Part shown: positions 1 to 8,379 of the stretch, piece after piece
How positions within the stretch are numbered: the stretch's first letter is position 1
Layout: each line of letters begins with the position of its first letter
NCBI GenBank assembly: GCA_016708905.1
Contig: JADJEV010000003.1
Coordinates: forward strand, 1,240,001-1,304,000
Source of the DNA: Candidatus Methylophosphatis roskildensis
GTDB lineage: Bacteria > Pseudomonadota > Gammaproteobacteria > Burkholderiales > Rhodocyclaceae
Reading direction: 5' to 3'
Length of the DNA stretch: 64,000 nt
The notes under the pieces: model-generated
What the model saw: the letters and a program-made list of their open reading frames with translations, nothing else
Told to the model about the DNA's origin: nothing
The model's database searches: none
Position numbers and translations under genes: made by a program

Positions 1-2
1 TG

Positions 3-410
3 GCAGGCTTCTATGCCGCGCTGGACCGGCGGCGCTCGCCCCTCGATCCGCTGATGCGATCGCTGGTGCAGACACGCGTTTCGCAGATCAACCATTGCGC
101 GTTCTGCGTCGACCTCAACGCGGCCGTAGCCGCCGAGCGCGGTGGCGCGATGGACAAGGTGCTGGCCGTTGGCGATGGGCACGGCAGCGACCTGTTCAGC
201 CCACGTGAGCGGCTCGCTCTGGAGTACGCCGAAGTCATGACGCAAACGGGACGGCAGGTCAGTGAAGATCTGATCGCACGCTTGCGTGAGCATTTCGACG
301 AAGTCGCGCTGATCGAACTGACTGCCCTGATCGCGTTCCAGAATCTGTCGAGCAAGTTCAACGCCGCGCTCGACATTCCGTCACAGGGGCTCTGCCGCAG
401 GCCGGAATAG
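3..410 (+). CDS. Carboxymuconolactone decarboxylase/AhpD-like protein, 5' end outside window
   Basis: The open frame runs in from the left edge, so the N-terminus is missing; about 135 residues are visible. The stretch INHCAFCVDLN has the C-x2-C pair of the AhpD/CMD fold (alkylhydroperoxidase-type disulfide centre), followed by a helical ERLALEYAEVMT region and a C-terminal NLSSKFNAALD segment usual for the family. Family members are small all-helical peroxidase or decarboxylase proteins; the substrate cannot be told from sequence. It ends 62 bp from the convergent ACT-domain gene. Confident at family level only. Confidence 0.8.
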   Translation, partial: AGFYAALDRRRSPLDPLMRSLVQTRVSQINHCAFCVDLNAAVAAERGGAMDKVLAVGDGHGSDLFSPRERLALEYAEVMTQTGRQVSEDLIARLREHFDEVALIELTALIAFQNLSSKFNAALDIPSQGLCRRPE

Positions 411-472
411 CGCGTCGCGGCCATCATGCCCTGATGAACGCTTCGGCCGGCGAAGCGCCGCCCGGCCGGCGG

Positions 473-886
473 CTATTTCGCGCCGAGCAGCTTTCCGGCC
501 TTGCGGACGTCCGCCGACTCCAACCACAGGATCGCGCCGAAGCGGGCCTCGCCGGCAGTTACGCCGTCGATGCCGCTGACATTGACGCCGCCATCCACGA
601 GCTTCTTCAGGTTTTCCACCAGCGCACCGGCCCGGTCGTCGCCCTGGATCAGAAACCCACTCTTCTCGGGCTGGAAGGGCAGTCCAGCCTTCTTTGCCGC
701 CGCCTTGAATTTGCGCGTGTCGTCCGGCACGACATCGATGCGTGCGCGGCGGCCGCGCTGAGTACCGGTGCATGCGAGCAGATTGATCCCGGCGCTCACC
801 AGGGTCGACAGAACCTTGAATGCTTCTCCGGGTTTGTCGGAGATCTGCAGCGAGAAATACTCCACCTTGCGTACTGTGTCAGGCAT
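473..886 (-). CDS. ACT-domain regulatory-type protein
   Basis: About 137 residues. The start at 886 is chosen because AAGGAGG lies just upstream; a longer frame to 988 has no support. The N-terminal half (VEYFSLQISDKPGEAFKVLS, then a GINLLA turn) matches an ACT fold, and the second half (GDDRAGALVENLKKLVDGGVNV) looks like a second ACT-like repeat. Such free-standing ACT proteins usually bind small ligands; the ligand here is unknown. It follows the radical SAM gene on the same strand with a gap of about 110 bp. Confidence 0.7.
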   Translation of the reverse strand: MPDTVRKVEYFSLQISDKPGEAFKVLSTLVSAGINLLACTGTQRGRRARIDVVPDDTRKFKAAAKKAGLPFQPEKSGFLIQGDDRAGALVENLKKLVDGGVNVSGIDGVTAGEARFGAILWLESADVRKAGKLLGAK

Positions 887-994
887 GTTGTCCTCCTTGC
901 TCTCACGGTCGATGCGTGGCCTGCGTCCAGATGCACCCGGGACGGTCCCGTTCAGGTACCACACCCCGGCCACTTCGTGCCGGAGCAATGGCGC

Positions 995-1903
995 CTACAA
1001 GCCGCGCGCCCACGCCGGGCGCAAGGTGGCGGACTGCGGGCGCTCGATCGCCGCACGCACCTGCTGCAGCAGCCGCTCCTTGTCGGCACCGAGCGTGCCC
1101 TTGAGCACCAGCCAGTTCGAGGCGTGGTCGCTCCGGAATATCGTCCGTGCCAGTTCGAGTCGACCCAGAAAGCGCTCCATCTCCCTGAACAGGCCGTCCA
1201 GCCCCAATGGCTCCCAGCCCGGAAACCCACTACGAAAGCGCTCTTCGCCCTTGGGAAAGCTGACGACCAGCGTCGACAGATATTCGGGTTGCGCAGCATT
1301 CGCCAGCCGCGCCGAGCCGTCCGCATGCCGGTCCGAGAGGACAGTCCCGCCGAGGCCGTTCAGGATCATCACCGAGCGGCCGATGCCCGCCTCGCGCAGC
1401 TTCAGCAGCGCGTCCACAGTCGAGTCGCAGGTTTCACCCTTGTTCACCGACCTCAGCACTTCGTCATCACCGGACTCCGCGCCGACATAGGCCAGGGCGA
1501 GACCGGCATCGGCCAGCTCGCGCAGCTCCGTCACCGACTTCTTGCGCAGATTGCGCGGCAGGCAGTAACTCGAGACGCGGCTCACCGCCGGCATATGGGT
1601 GCGGATGGCGACGAGGATGTCGAGCAAGCGCCGCGTGGGCAGCACCAGGGCATCGCCGTCAGCCAGGAACACACGGCGCAGTTCGGGGCCGAAGCGCTCG
1701 CCGCAGCGGCGAATGCTCCCCAGGATCTCCTGCTCGTCGCGTGCGCGGAAGCGCTTCTGCGGCTCGGTATACATCTCGCAGAACGTGCAGCGGTTCCACG
1801 AACAGCCGTCCGTCACGGGCAGGATCAGGGCTCGGGCTTCGCTCGGCGGGCGAAACACGGGTTCGACGTAACGAATGGGAAACGCTTCGCTCATCAGGGC
1901 CAT
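995..1903 (-). CDS. Radical SAM protein
   Basis: About 302 residues. TDGCSWNRCTFCEMY near residue 30 gives a Cys cluster with C-x4-C-x2-C spacing, a variant of the radical SAM [4Fe-4S] motif seen in COG1032-like proteins. A following LADGDALVLPT stretch and VGAESGDDEVL fit the SAM-binding TIM-barrel. No B12-binding domain is visible. The start at 1903 (MALMSEAF) is preferred to longer alternatives because these overlap guaC coding sequence; the second Met at 1894 is equally possible. Placed 31 bp after guaC on the same strand, so probably co-transcribed. Substrate unknown. Confidence 0.75.
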   Translation of the reverse strand: MALMSEAFPIRYVEPVFRPPSEARALILPVTDGCSWNRCTFCEMYTEPQKRFRARDEQEILGSIRRCGERFGPELRRVFLADGDALVLPTRRLLDILVAIRTHMPAVSRVSSYCLPRNLRKKSVTELRELADAGLALAYVGAESGDDEVLRSVNKGETCDSTVDALLKLREAGIGRSVMILNGLGGTVLSDRHADGSARLANAAQPEYLSTLVVSFPKGEERFRSGFPGWEPLGLDGLFREMERFLGRLELARTIFRSDHASNWLVLKGTLGADKERLLQQVRAAIERPQSATLRPAWARGL

Positions 1904-1934
1904 TTGCGCGTATGGAACTCGCAGGCGGTTCGGC

Positions 1935-3002
1935 TCAACGCGGCGAGCCCATGGTTTCGCCGTCACCGGCTCGGCCGACCTCATCGAGCTGCTGAACGAG
2001 GCGGATGAAGGTCGTGCGCTTGGACAGTTCCTTGAGTCTGCGCGCCCCGACATAGGTGCAGGCCGACCGCACCCCGCCGAGGATCTCCTGCACGGTGTTC
2101 TCCACCGGTCCGCGGCAATCGAGCAGCACCTCCTTGCCCTCGGCGGCACGGTACTCGGCCACACCGCCGGCATAGCGCTCCATTGCGGCGCGCGAACTCA
2201 TGCCGTAGAAGCGCATCTTGCGCGCGCCGTCGCGTTCGACGATCTCGGCATCGCACTCGTCGTGACCCGCCAGCATTCCGCCGAGCATGACGAAATCGGC
2301 GCCGCCGCCGAAGGCCTTGGCCAGATCGCCGGGCGCCGCGCATCCGCCGTCGGCGCAGATCAGTCCGCCGAGTCCGTGCGCGGCGTCCGCGCATTCGATG
2401 ATCGCCGACAACTGCGGGTAGCCGACGCCGGACATCTTGCGCGTCGTGCATACCGAGCCGGGACCGATGCCGACCTTCACGATATCCACGCCGTCGAGTG
2501 TGAGTTCCTCGGTCATCTCGCCGGTGACCACGTTGCCCGCCATGATCGTCACCTGCGGGTAGGCGGTGCGCAGCTTGAGCAGAAAATCGATGAAGGCCTT
2601 GGTGTAGCCGTTGGCGACATCGACGCAGACATATTCGATCGCATCGCCCGCCTGGTCCATCACACGGCGGAACTTGTCGTAATCCGGCGGATTGATTCCC
2701 GTCGAATAGAACGCGGTGGACTTGACGGCGAGCTCCCTGAAGAATGCCAGCAATTCCGCCTCGGCATAATGTTTGTGCAGCGCCACCGAGAGCTTGTGTT
2801 TGGCCAGTGCCCGGGCCATCTCGAAGGTTCCGGTGGCGTCCATGTTGGCGGCGATGACGGGGATCCCGTGATACTTGCGCCGCGAGTGCAGGAAGACAAA
2901 CTGGCGCGAGATGTCCACCTCGGAGCGGGAAGTGAGCGTCGAGCGCTTGGGACGGATGAGGACATCCCTGAAATCGAGCTTGAGATCCTGTTCAATTCTC
3001 AT
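1935..3002 (-). CDS. guaC: GMP reductase
   Basis: 355 residues, the usual length for GMP reductase, an enzyme of the IMPDH/GMPR TIM-barrel family that converts GMP to IMP and ammonia with NADPH. The N-terminus (LDFRDVLIRPKRSTL) and the loop GIGPGSVCTTRKMSGVG with the catalytic Cys (about residue 188) are typical. The phosphate-binding stretch ADGGCAAPGDLAKAFGGGAD and the FYGMSSRAAMERY flap are present. No CBS domains interrupt the barrel, which favours GMP reductase over IMP dehydrogenase. Start ATG at 3002. Purine salvage, cytosolic. Confidence 0.9.
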   Translation of the reverse strand: MRIEQDLKLDFRDVLIRPKRSTLTSRSEVDISRQFVFLHSRRKYHGIPVIAANMDATGTFEMARALAKHKLSVALHKHYAEAELLAFFRELAVKSTAFYSTGINPPDYDKFRRVMDQAGDAIEYVCVDVANGYTKAFIDFLLKLRTAYPQVTIMAGNVVTGEMTEELTLDGVDIVKVGIGPGSVCTTRKMSGVGYPQLSAIIECADAAHGLGGLICADGGCAAPGDLAKAFGGGADFVMLGGMLAGHDECDAEIVERDGARKMRFYGMSSRAAMERYAGGVAEYRAAEGKEVLLDCRGPVENTVQEILGGVRSACTYVGARRLKELSKRTTFIRLVQQLDEVGRAGDGETMGSPR

Positions 3003-3404
3003 GGCGCGCTCCTGCCCGGTTCATGCTTCGGCCTCGACCTGGGCGGCGCCGCGGACCTGCATCTTCTTGCGTCCGGCTCCGCATGGCTTCCGGGCGATGC
3101 CCTTCATTTCCCGCAGAAGATCATCATATCAGCAGGGCGACAAACGGTCGTGCGCTGTACCGGCCCCGCCGCTTGCCAGCGCCATCGTGGCGGCGGGCAT
3201 CGGGCTGCTGGCCGCTGACGTGATCACGATGCTGTTCGATACCACGCTCGGCCGAGCCAGCCTGGAAGCCTCGCGGAATGGCGATCCTGGCTTGGCATGC
3301 CTGCAGAGTGCCTATCCATGCCGGTTCTGGCTGTGCCAGGCTGTAGAGCGCTGTCCAGTGCGGCTCCCAGGCAGGCAGATCACAGAAAAAAGCGCCCGCC
3401 CCGA
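3003..3404. other. Intergenic region without a credible gene
   Basis: About 400 bp upstream of guaC. Short open frames here lack family features or ribosome sites. It holds one copy of the dispersed repeat described at 3259-3378. The guaC promoter should lie in the left part, but I cannot point to clear -35/-10 boxes. Confidence 0.5.
3259..3378. repeat. Dispersed intergenic repeat, copy A
   Basis: Most of this block recurs at about 17884-18010 (copy B), same orientation. Shared cores include ATCCTGGCTTGGCATGC, GCCTATCCATGC and CTGGCTGTGCCAGGCTG, followed by AGAGCGC and GTGCGGCTC. Parts recur at 39945-40060, partly inverted. It contains short inverted repeats but no reading frame is conserved. 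Confidence 0.75.
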
Positions 3405-4754
3405 TCACGGATGAGATTGCTGGCGAGCGGGCATCAGGTCTAGCTGGTGCACGTTCTTGCGGTACAAGCGCATCGCCTGGACCAACAACAGCACCAGCGT
3501 CAACTCGCTGATGAGCAGCAGGAGCGCTGCCGAACGCGCAAGCTCGGGCGCGAACGGGGCTGCAATCAGCAGCAACGCGCCGGCCGCATGAATCCACATC
3601 TGTGGACGCTGTGCCGCGGCGGGAATGATCTCGTGCAGCAGCGGCAGACGCACGCGCGCCTTGTTGCGGCGCTGCCAGTGCAGCCAGATCAGGAAGGGTA
3701 CGATTCGATACAACATCGCATTCACGCCGAGCCCCGCGAATCCAACGAGTCCGGCCGCACCGAAGGCCAGCCCCCACCGGGTGTCATTGGTCGAATGGGC
3801 AATGACACCCAGGCTCGCGGTCGCCATGACGCCGAGCGCCAGGCCAAACCATCCGATGCGGAACGCATCGAGAGCCTTGCGCCGCGAACGAAGCAGAAGC
3901 CGCATCGTCAACACGCCGAACGCGAGGGCCGTCGCAGCGAGGGCGTATCGCGACGGGCCCACCAGCCAGGCCCAGCCGAGCCACCCGCCGAGACTTCCGG
4001 CGAGCAGCCACAGCGGGAGGCTGCGTGCCCAGCGTCCCCAAGCCGGCGGGTAGGCATCGGTAACATGGAACATCGGCACGACCATGCCTGCGACTGCAAG
4101 CACCAGACCACCGACCCAGCCCGCAACTGCCCACAGCGCATGCCAGTCGATCAGCGCGATTGAAATCTCGGTGGCGCGGCTCGCCAAACCGACGATCAGG
4201 ACCGCGGCACATGCAAGGGCACCGAGCAAGCCCAGCAGCGCAACGTAAAGCGCGAAAACGATCGGCGTTCGCTGCTGGCAGCGCACGAGCACGAATGCCA
4301 GTCGCCCGGCAGATATCAGCAAGGCGCTCAGACCGAGTCCCGCACCGATCGAGAGCCACGCCAGTTCGCCCGTCAGAAACCCGGCCGCCATGCCCGAAGC
4401 ACCGGCTGGCATCGCCGCAAGCAGAACCGGATCGGCTCGCCGCCACTGGGGCAGCGCCAGCCCGGAAGCGACCGGTACAAACTGGAACAGCGCGCCGAAC
4501 ATCACCGGCGCCAGTCCGCCAACTGCAAACAGATGCACCGCAGCCAGCGTGGCCGGATGCCATCGGCTGGCCAGTGCACCAGGCCATATCGCGACGAGCG
4601 CGAACGCCGCACCCATGCCGCCGACACCGACGAGCATGTGGGCGAATGCCAGGTCAGGAGAAGGCGAGTCCGCAGTCGAAACCGCCATCGGCGAACTCAC
4701 GCAGGAACCGTCAGAGCCTGCTTCGGCCGCCCGGTGCTTCTGCACCACGCGCAT
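3405..4754 (-). CDS. Polytopic membrane protein of the nitric-oxide gene block
   Basis: 449 residues with roughly twelve hydrophobic segments. Conserved-looking histidines sit in or near helices: AFAHMLVG, WHPATLAAVHLF, IDWHALWAVAG and VPMFHVTDAYPP, as expected if it binds haem or metal like the NnrS or haem-copper oxidase subunit I groups. It lies directly downstream of the hemerythrin gene (24-bp gap) and of nnrS, all on the minus strand, so a role in the nitric-oxide response is inferred. An alternative start at 4688 (MAVSTADSP) would remove a polar N-terminal stretch; neither start has a good ribosome site. Confidence 0.6.
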   Translation of the reverse strand: MRVVQKHRAAEAGSDGSCVSSPMAVSTADSPSPDLAFAHMLVGVGGMGAAFALVAIWPGALASRWHPATLAAVHLFAVGGLAPVMFGALFQFVPVASGLALPQWRRADPVLLAAMPAGASGMAAGFLTGELAWLSIGAGLGLSALLISAGRLAFVLVRCQQRTPIVFALYVALLGLLGALACAAVLIVGLASRATEISIALIDWHALWAVAGWVGGLVLAVAGMVVPMFHVTDAYPPAWGRWARSLPLWLLAGSLGGWLGWAWLVGPSRYALAATALAFGVLTMRLLLRSRRKALDAFRIGWFGLALGVMATASLGVIAHSTNDTRWGLAFGAAGLVGFAGLGVNAMLYRIVPFLIWLHWQRRNKARVRLPLLHEIIPAAAQRPQMWIHAAGALLLIAAPFAPELARSAALLLLISELTLVLLLVQAMRLYRKNVHQLDLMPARQQSHP

Positions 4755-4778
4755 TGTTCGAACTGCGCGTGGTGCAAC

Positions 4779-5255
4779 TCATGGCTGGAGATCCGGTCTG
4801 ACGGTCCCTTCGCGCGCCTGGACGACCCGGGCCGACAGCATGGCCGCATTGCTTCCCGCCGCGCCGAGAACCGCCGGGTAGAGGATGTACTCCTCCTTGA
4901 GGTTATGCTGCTGGAGCAGAATCAGCAGGGCCTCCGCATAGCCATGTGCCCGATTCGCATCGTGTTCTTCGAGTGCAAGTGATACGTCGGCAATCAATGC
5001 CAGCGCATCGCCATGTTCGACGCGCATCACCTCGGTGGGTCCGTTCTGGATTCCGGTGAGCCGTTCGAACTCCGGGAACAGGACGTTCTCCTCGGCTGCA
5101 AAGTGCGCCAGGGTGTCTGCACGAAACCGCGCGAAAGCCGCGCGTGCCTCCGCAAAGCAGCCAGCGTCGGCTTGCTCCTGCAGCCAGGCAAGCAGGGTGT
5201 CGGAGTCACGATGATCGGCGGTGAGATAGTCGACGAATGTGCCCGGATCGGCCAT
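4779..5255 (-). CDS. Hemerythrin HHE-domain protein
   Basis: 158 residues. The di-iron ligands of a hemerythrin four-helix bundle are visible: YLTADHRD, LAHFAAEENVLFPEFE, VMRVEHGD and LLQQHNLKEEYILYPAV. The start at 5255 is set by the AAGGAG box 8 bases upstream; the longer frame to 5687 is not coding-like. Proteins of this kind bind O2 or NO or repair Fe-S clusters (YtfE-like). An FNR-type box lies 62-75 bp upstream. Co-oriented with the neighbouring nnrS gene, which supports a role in nitrosative stress. Confidence 0.85.
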   Translation of the reverse strand: MADPGTFVDYLTADHRDSDTLLAWLQEQADAGCFAEARAAFARFRADTLAHFAAEENVLFPEFERLTGIQNGPTEVMRVEHGDALALIADVSLALEEHDANRAHGYAEALLILLQQHNLKEEYILYPAVLGAAGSNAAMLSARVVQAREGTVRPDLQP

Positions 5256-5568
5256 GGAGATCTCCTTTTCGTCTACAAAACGTCGACAGTCTAGGCTGCT
5301 TGAAGTCGCGATCGACTTGAGCTTGATCAAGTTCGCGTGCGGCGTATCGATCGCACGATTGCTATACCGCATCAGTTGACCCCCCACACGCCGCCACCTA
5401 CGACCTTCGCGCTTCATTGGGCGAGATCTGACCGGATGCCGACAGCAAGGGCCCTCGAGCGGAGCCCTTACGCTTCGGATAGGGTTCAGAGTGCCTGTGA
5501 TGGCTGCGCGATCGTCAAGGCAGACATCACCTGGCCTGCGAAACGACCGCCTTGGTTCGCTGAATCGC
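5256..5568. other. Intergenic region between nnrS and hemerythrin gene
   Basis: 313 bp holding the hemerythrin promoter (see FNR-type box at 5317-5330). Apart from this I see no gene or terminator with a clear T-run. Confidence 0.5.
5317..5330 (-). promoter_or_regulatory. FNR/DNR-type operator upstream of hemerythrin gene
   Basis: TTGAGCTTGATCAA matches the FNR/DNR consensus TTGAT-N4-ATCAA at 9 of 10 positions. Its centre is 68 bp from the start codon. If it acts at -41.5, transcription would begin near 5282, leaving a leader of about 27 nt with the ribosome site, a plausible class II activated promoter. Confidence 0.6.
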
Positions 5569-6780
5569 CTACCCGGGCTTGCCGTCGAGCCGTGCCCGCG
5601 ACAAGACCGGCCAATACCGTATCGCGTACAGGGCAAACCCGCCCGACCAGCAAACCGCCGATCCGATGACGATCGACAGGTAGGCATTCGGCAGGACCAT
5701 GGGGCCGAAGACCCGTACTAGCGCAGCGCATTGAACGAAGAGGTAACACGCGACCTCGAATCCATCGGCAACGAGCGGGCGCCCGGTGTGGCCACGCGCG
5801 GTGCGCGTCATCATCCCGATCGTCATGCCGCCAATGACGCCTATGGTCAGCGCGTGAGTCGCGAGCGGCTCGGCGACCAACCCGATCGCCGCCAACGCAC
5901 GCAAGACGAGATAGACGACGATCCAGGCGTAAGCCGCGTGCAACACCCACACGAGCGGTGTTGCGAACGTCCGCCACGGCTGCCACAGATACAGCCGGGC
6001 CGCATGCGCCAGCGCCGCGACCAGGGCAATAACCGCGATCGCACCCGTCGGCGCCTGCAGGATGTCCGCGCCCAGCAGAACCAGAATACTCCCGAGCGCC
6101 AGTCTCTCGATCAGTGGATGACGCGTGGCCCGCGTATCCGCAATACCGTTGTTGGTGAACATCGGGATCACCCGCCCACCCATCACCGCGATGATGAACA
6201 AGACGACATCGAGGCCGGCCTGCAGACTCGCCCGTTCGGGCCACGCCAGCATACCGAGCCAGGAAAGATGCACGGCCAGTACGGCCGCGCCGAGCATCAA
6301 GAGCAGCCCGACGAAGAAGTAGTTGCGCCGGTTGCGGCTCTTCGCAAGCGGGATCGCCAGGCCGACTGCGACGGCGACCGGGAACGCGGCATTCACCAGG
6401 GCCGCCGTGATCGCATAGGGCGTCAGCACCATGACGCGGCCGGCGATCCAGAGCAAGGCGAACGCAAGCAGCGCGGCCCCGGTCGGTGTCGGCTGCCCGG
6501 TCCAGTTGCGACCTGCGGTGAACAGGAATCCGGCGACCACCGCCAAGGTGTACCCGAACAGCATTTCATGGCCATGCAAGGCCGGGCCGTGCAGGTAGGC
6601 AGCCGGCAGGACGCCCGCGTACTGGGCGACCCACAGCGGAATCGACAGCGCGGCGAAGATGCTGGCGAGCAAATAGAACGGCCGAAAGCCCAAGGCCCAG
6701 AGCGCAAATTTCGCAGGCGGCGCGTCTGGCTGCGAGCCGGGTTCGTCGACAAAAATCGGTTCTGACATGGCGTTGCCCAT
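5569..6780 (-). CDS. nnrS: NnrS family haem/copper membrane protein
   Basis: 403 residues, twelve hydrophobic segments, normal length for NnrS. Family hallmarks are FALWALGFRPFYLLAS near the start, HGPALHGHEMLFGYTLAVVAGFLFTA, GGRVIPMFTNNG, and GGMTIGMMTRTARGHTGRPL. NnrS proteins protect denitrifiers and pathogens against nitric oxide and are commonly under NnrR/DNR or NsrR control. The first Met at 6780 is used; Met at 6768 (MSEPIF) is an equal candidate. It is followed on the same strand by the hemerythrin gene 313 bp away. Confidence 0.9.
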   Translation of the reverse strand: MGNAMSEPIFVDEPGSQPDAPPAKFALWALGFRPFYLLASIFAALSIPLWVAQYAGVLPAAYLHGPALHGHEMLFGYTLAVVAGFLFTAGRNWTGQPTPTGAALLAFALLWIAGRVMVLTPYAITAALVNAAFPVAVAVGLAIPLAKSRNRRNYFFVGLLLMLGAAVLAVHLSWLGMLAWPERASLQAGLDVVLFIIAVMGGRVIPMFTNNGIADTRATRHPLIERLALGSILVLLGADILQAPTGAIAVIALVAALAHAARLYLWQPWRTFATPLVWVLHAAYAWIVVYLVLRALAAIGLVAEPLATHALTIGVIGGMTIGMMTRTARGHTGRPLVADGFEVACYLFVQCAALVRVFGPMVLPNAYLSIVIGSAVCWSGGFALYAIRYWPVLSRARLDGKPG

Positions 6781-7009
6781 CCCAAAGAGGTCAGTGTCCG
6801 TCCAGCGCAGACCACGAGATGGTCGTTGCCGTCGGAGCCGCTATGGCCCCGGACCCCGATGAATCAGATGCCGAGGTACCGTCTGGTCTTGCTGCCTGCG
6901 CTACGATGCTACTCCACCAGAGATTGGCCCAGACGGCGACGAAAGAAGACGATGACGCGCAGTCGCGGCTGGCCAGGGTCGTCATCGCAAGCATCGGAAG
7001 AGAGCCCTC

Positions 7010-7702
7010 ATGAAAGTTCACGTATTGCAGCATGTGCCCTTCGAGGGTGTCGGAAGCATCGGACCCTGGCTGGCGATGCAAGGGGCCACCGTCGGGTATA
7101 CGCGCTTTTATGAGTCGTCGGTCCTGCCACCCACCACGACCCTCGATCTCGTCATCGCCATGGGTGGGCCGATGAGCGTGAACGATGAGACTTCCCTGCC
7201 ATGGCTCAAGAGCGAGAAACAGTTCATTCGTGAAGCAATTCGACAAGGATTGCCGGTCGTCGGAATCTGCCTTGGGGCGCAGCTCATTGCCAGTGCACTG
7301 GGAGCCCGTGTCTACGCCGGCCATCATAAGGAGATAGGTTGGTTCGACATCGAGGCGTGCTCTCCTACCGCAGATTGCTTCCAACTTCCGAGCCGGGAAA
7401 CCGTCTTTCACTGGCATGGTGAGACGTTCGACCTGCCGCAAGGCGCGGTCCGGCTGGCTCGCAGCGCGGCATGCGAAAATCAGGCGTTCCAGTTCGGCCC
7501 GAACGTCATCGGTCTGCAATTTCATCTGGAGACAACGCGCGAGAGCGTCGACACCATGGTCGCGAACTGCCGGGACGATCTCGTCGATGGTCACTACGTT
7601 CAACCGGAAGCGGCGCTGCGCGGGATCTCTGATGCTGCGCTTGCGCGTATCAACAGTCTCATGACCCAAGTGCTGTCCTACGTCGTGCGGTCCAGGCGCT
7701 AG
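7010..7702 (+). CDS. Class I glutamine amidotransferase-like protein
   Basis: 230 residues. The nucleophile elbow is VVGICLGAQLIA (Cys about residue 87) and the His-Glu pair is in GLQFHLETT, so the triad Cys-His-Glu is complete. HWHGETFDLP is the other conserved patch. It matches stand-alone GATase1 proteins (GuaA N-domain-like, YfeJ group) that act on unknown substrates, often glutamyl compounds. Divergent from nnrS. Start ATG at 7010 after GGAAGAGAG. Confidence 0.8.
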   Translation: MKVHVLQHVPFEGVGSIGPWLAMQGATVGYTRFYESSVLPPTTTLDLVIAMGGPMSVNDETSLPWLKSEKQFIREAIRQGLPVVGICLGAQLIASALGARVYAGHHKEIGWFDIEACSPTADCFQLPSRETVFHWHGETFDLPQGAVRLARSAACENQAFQFGPNVIGLQFHLETTRESVDTMVANCRDDLVDGHYVQPEAALRGISDAALARINSLMTQVLSYVVRSRR

Positions 7703-7805
7703 CAGGGGACTGTTGTGGTCGGACCGGTGCGGCAGTTGGGTTCGACCACACGAGGCCCGACGACAGTGGGCTGGACGACCGACGGGCAGCATCGCTGCCA
7801 CTGCC

Positions 7806-8291
7806 TCAGCCGCCTGCTCGTGCATTTCTGCTCGTGGCTGTTCTCCTGATGCTCATGGGTTTGGTCACGAGTATCGATGCCAATGCCCTGGGCTTGGCCG
7901 TCAGGTCGGCCAGCGTATAGCGGTCGAGCGACTCGTACAGCGCGTCGAAAGCGTCGACCAGCGCGCGGGTCAGCTTGCACGTTCCGGCGATCAGGCAGGC
8001 ATGCGGATCGTCGGACAGACACTCCACGATTGGTGCGTCGCCTTCGGCCGCGTGCACGACCTCGCCGATCCGGATTGCTTCCGGCTCGCGGGCGAGCCGA
8101 ATGCCGCCTCCCTTGCCACGCACCGACTCGATCACGCCCGTCAGCGCGAGCTGGTGCACGACCTTCATCAGGTGGTTCTGCGAGATGCCGTAGGCAGCTG
8201 CGATTTCCGGAATGGTCGCAAGCCGGGAGCGGTCGAGCGCAAGGTACATGAGCACGCGCAGCGTGTAGTCCGAGAAGGTGGTCAGTCGCAT
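7806..8291 (-). CDS. nsrR: Rrf2-family nitric-oxide sensor repressor NsrR
   Basis: 161 residues. N-terminal winged helix MRLTTFSDYTLRVLMYLAL with recognition segment SQNHLMKVVHQL, then RGKGGGIRLAR. Three cysteines (VECLSDDPHACLIAGTCKL) occupy the [2Fe-2S]/[4Fe-4S] ligand positions of NsrR, and YTLADLT near the end is typical of NsrR rather than IscR. NsrR releases DNA when its cluster reacts with NO. It is divergent from the ferredoxin reductase gene; the same 10-bp box lies immediately before both start codons, suggesting autoregulation and control of the reductase-ferredoxin pair. The C-terminal 20 residues are longer than in E. coli. Confidence 0.85.
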   Translation of the reverse strand: MRLTTFSDYTLRVLMYLALDRSRLATIPEIAAAYGISQNHLMKVVHQLALTGVIESVRGKGGGIRLAREPEAIRIGEVVHAAEGDAPIVECLSDDPHACLIAGTCKLTRALVDAFDALYESLDRYTLADLTAKPRALASILVTKPMSIRRTATSRNARAGG

Positions 8292-8296
8292 GGTTT

Positions 8297-8306
8297 TATA
8301 AGATGT
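8297..8306 (-). promoter_or_regulatory. Putative NsrR half-operator before nsrR
   Basis: Read on the minus strand this is ACATCTTATA, 5 nt before the nsrR start codon. It matches the AAGATG-type half site of NsrR operators in the reverse sense and is identical to the box at 8363-8372. Confidence 0.5.
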
Positions 8307-8362
8307 ACTAGCGGTATTGCTTTACCGGGCGGAGAGTGCTAGGATTAAGGCGTACTACTTAT

Positions 8363-8372
8363 ACATCTTATA
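8363..8372 (+). promoter_or_regulatory. Putative NsrR half-operator before ferredoxin reductase gene
   Basis: ACATCTTATA in the plus sense, 7 nt before the first ATG of the reductase. Together with 8297-8306 it forms an inverted pair in the 88-bp divergent region. Confidence 0.5.
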
Positions 8373-8379
8373 GAATGTG

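Noticed and set aside
434..2008. Long plus-strand open frame (524 codons)
   Set aside because: Runs opposite the ACT and radical SAM genes; its composition is a GC-rich shadow without family motifs or ribosome site.
3003..3258. Short plus-strand frame with hydrophobic patch (IVAAGIGLLAADVITMLF)
   Set aside because: No ribosome site; it runs into the dispersed repeat, so it is probably a chance frame.
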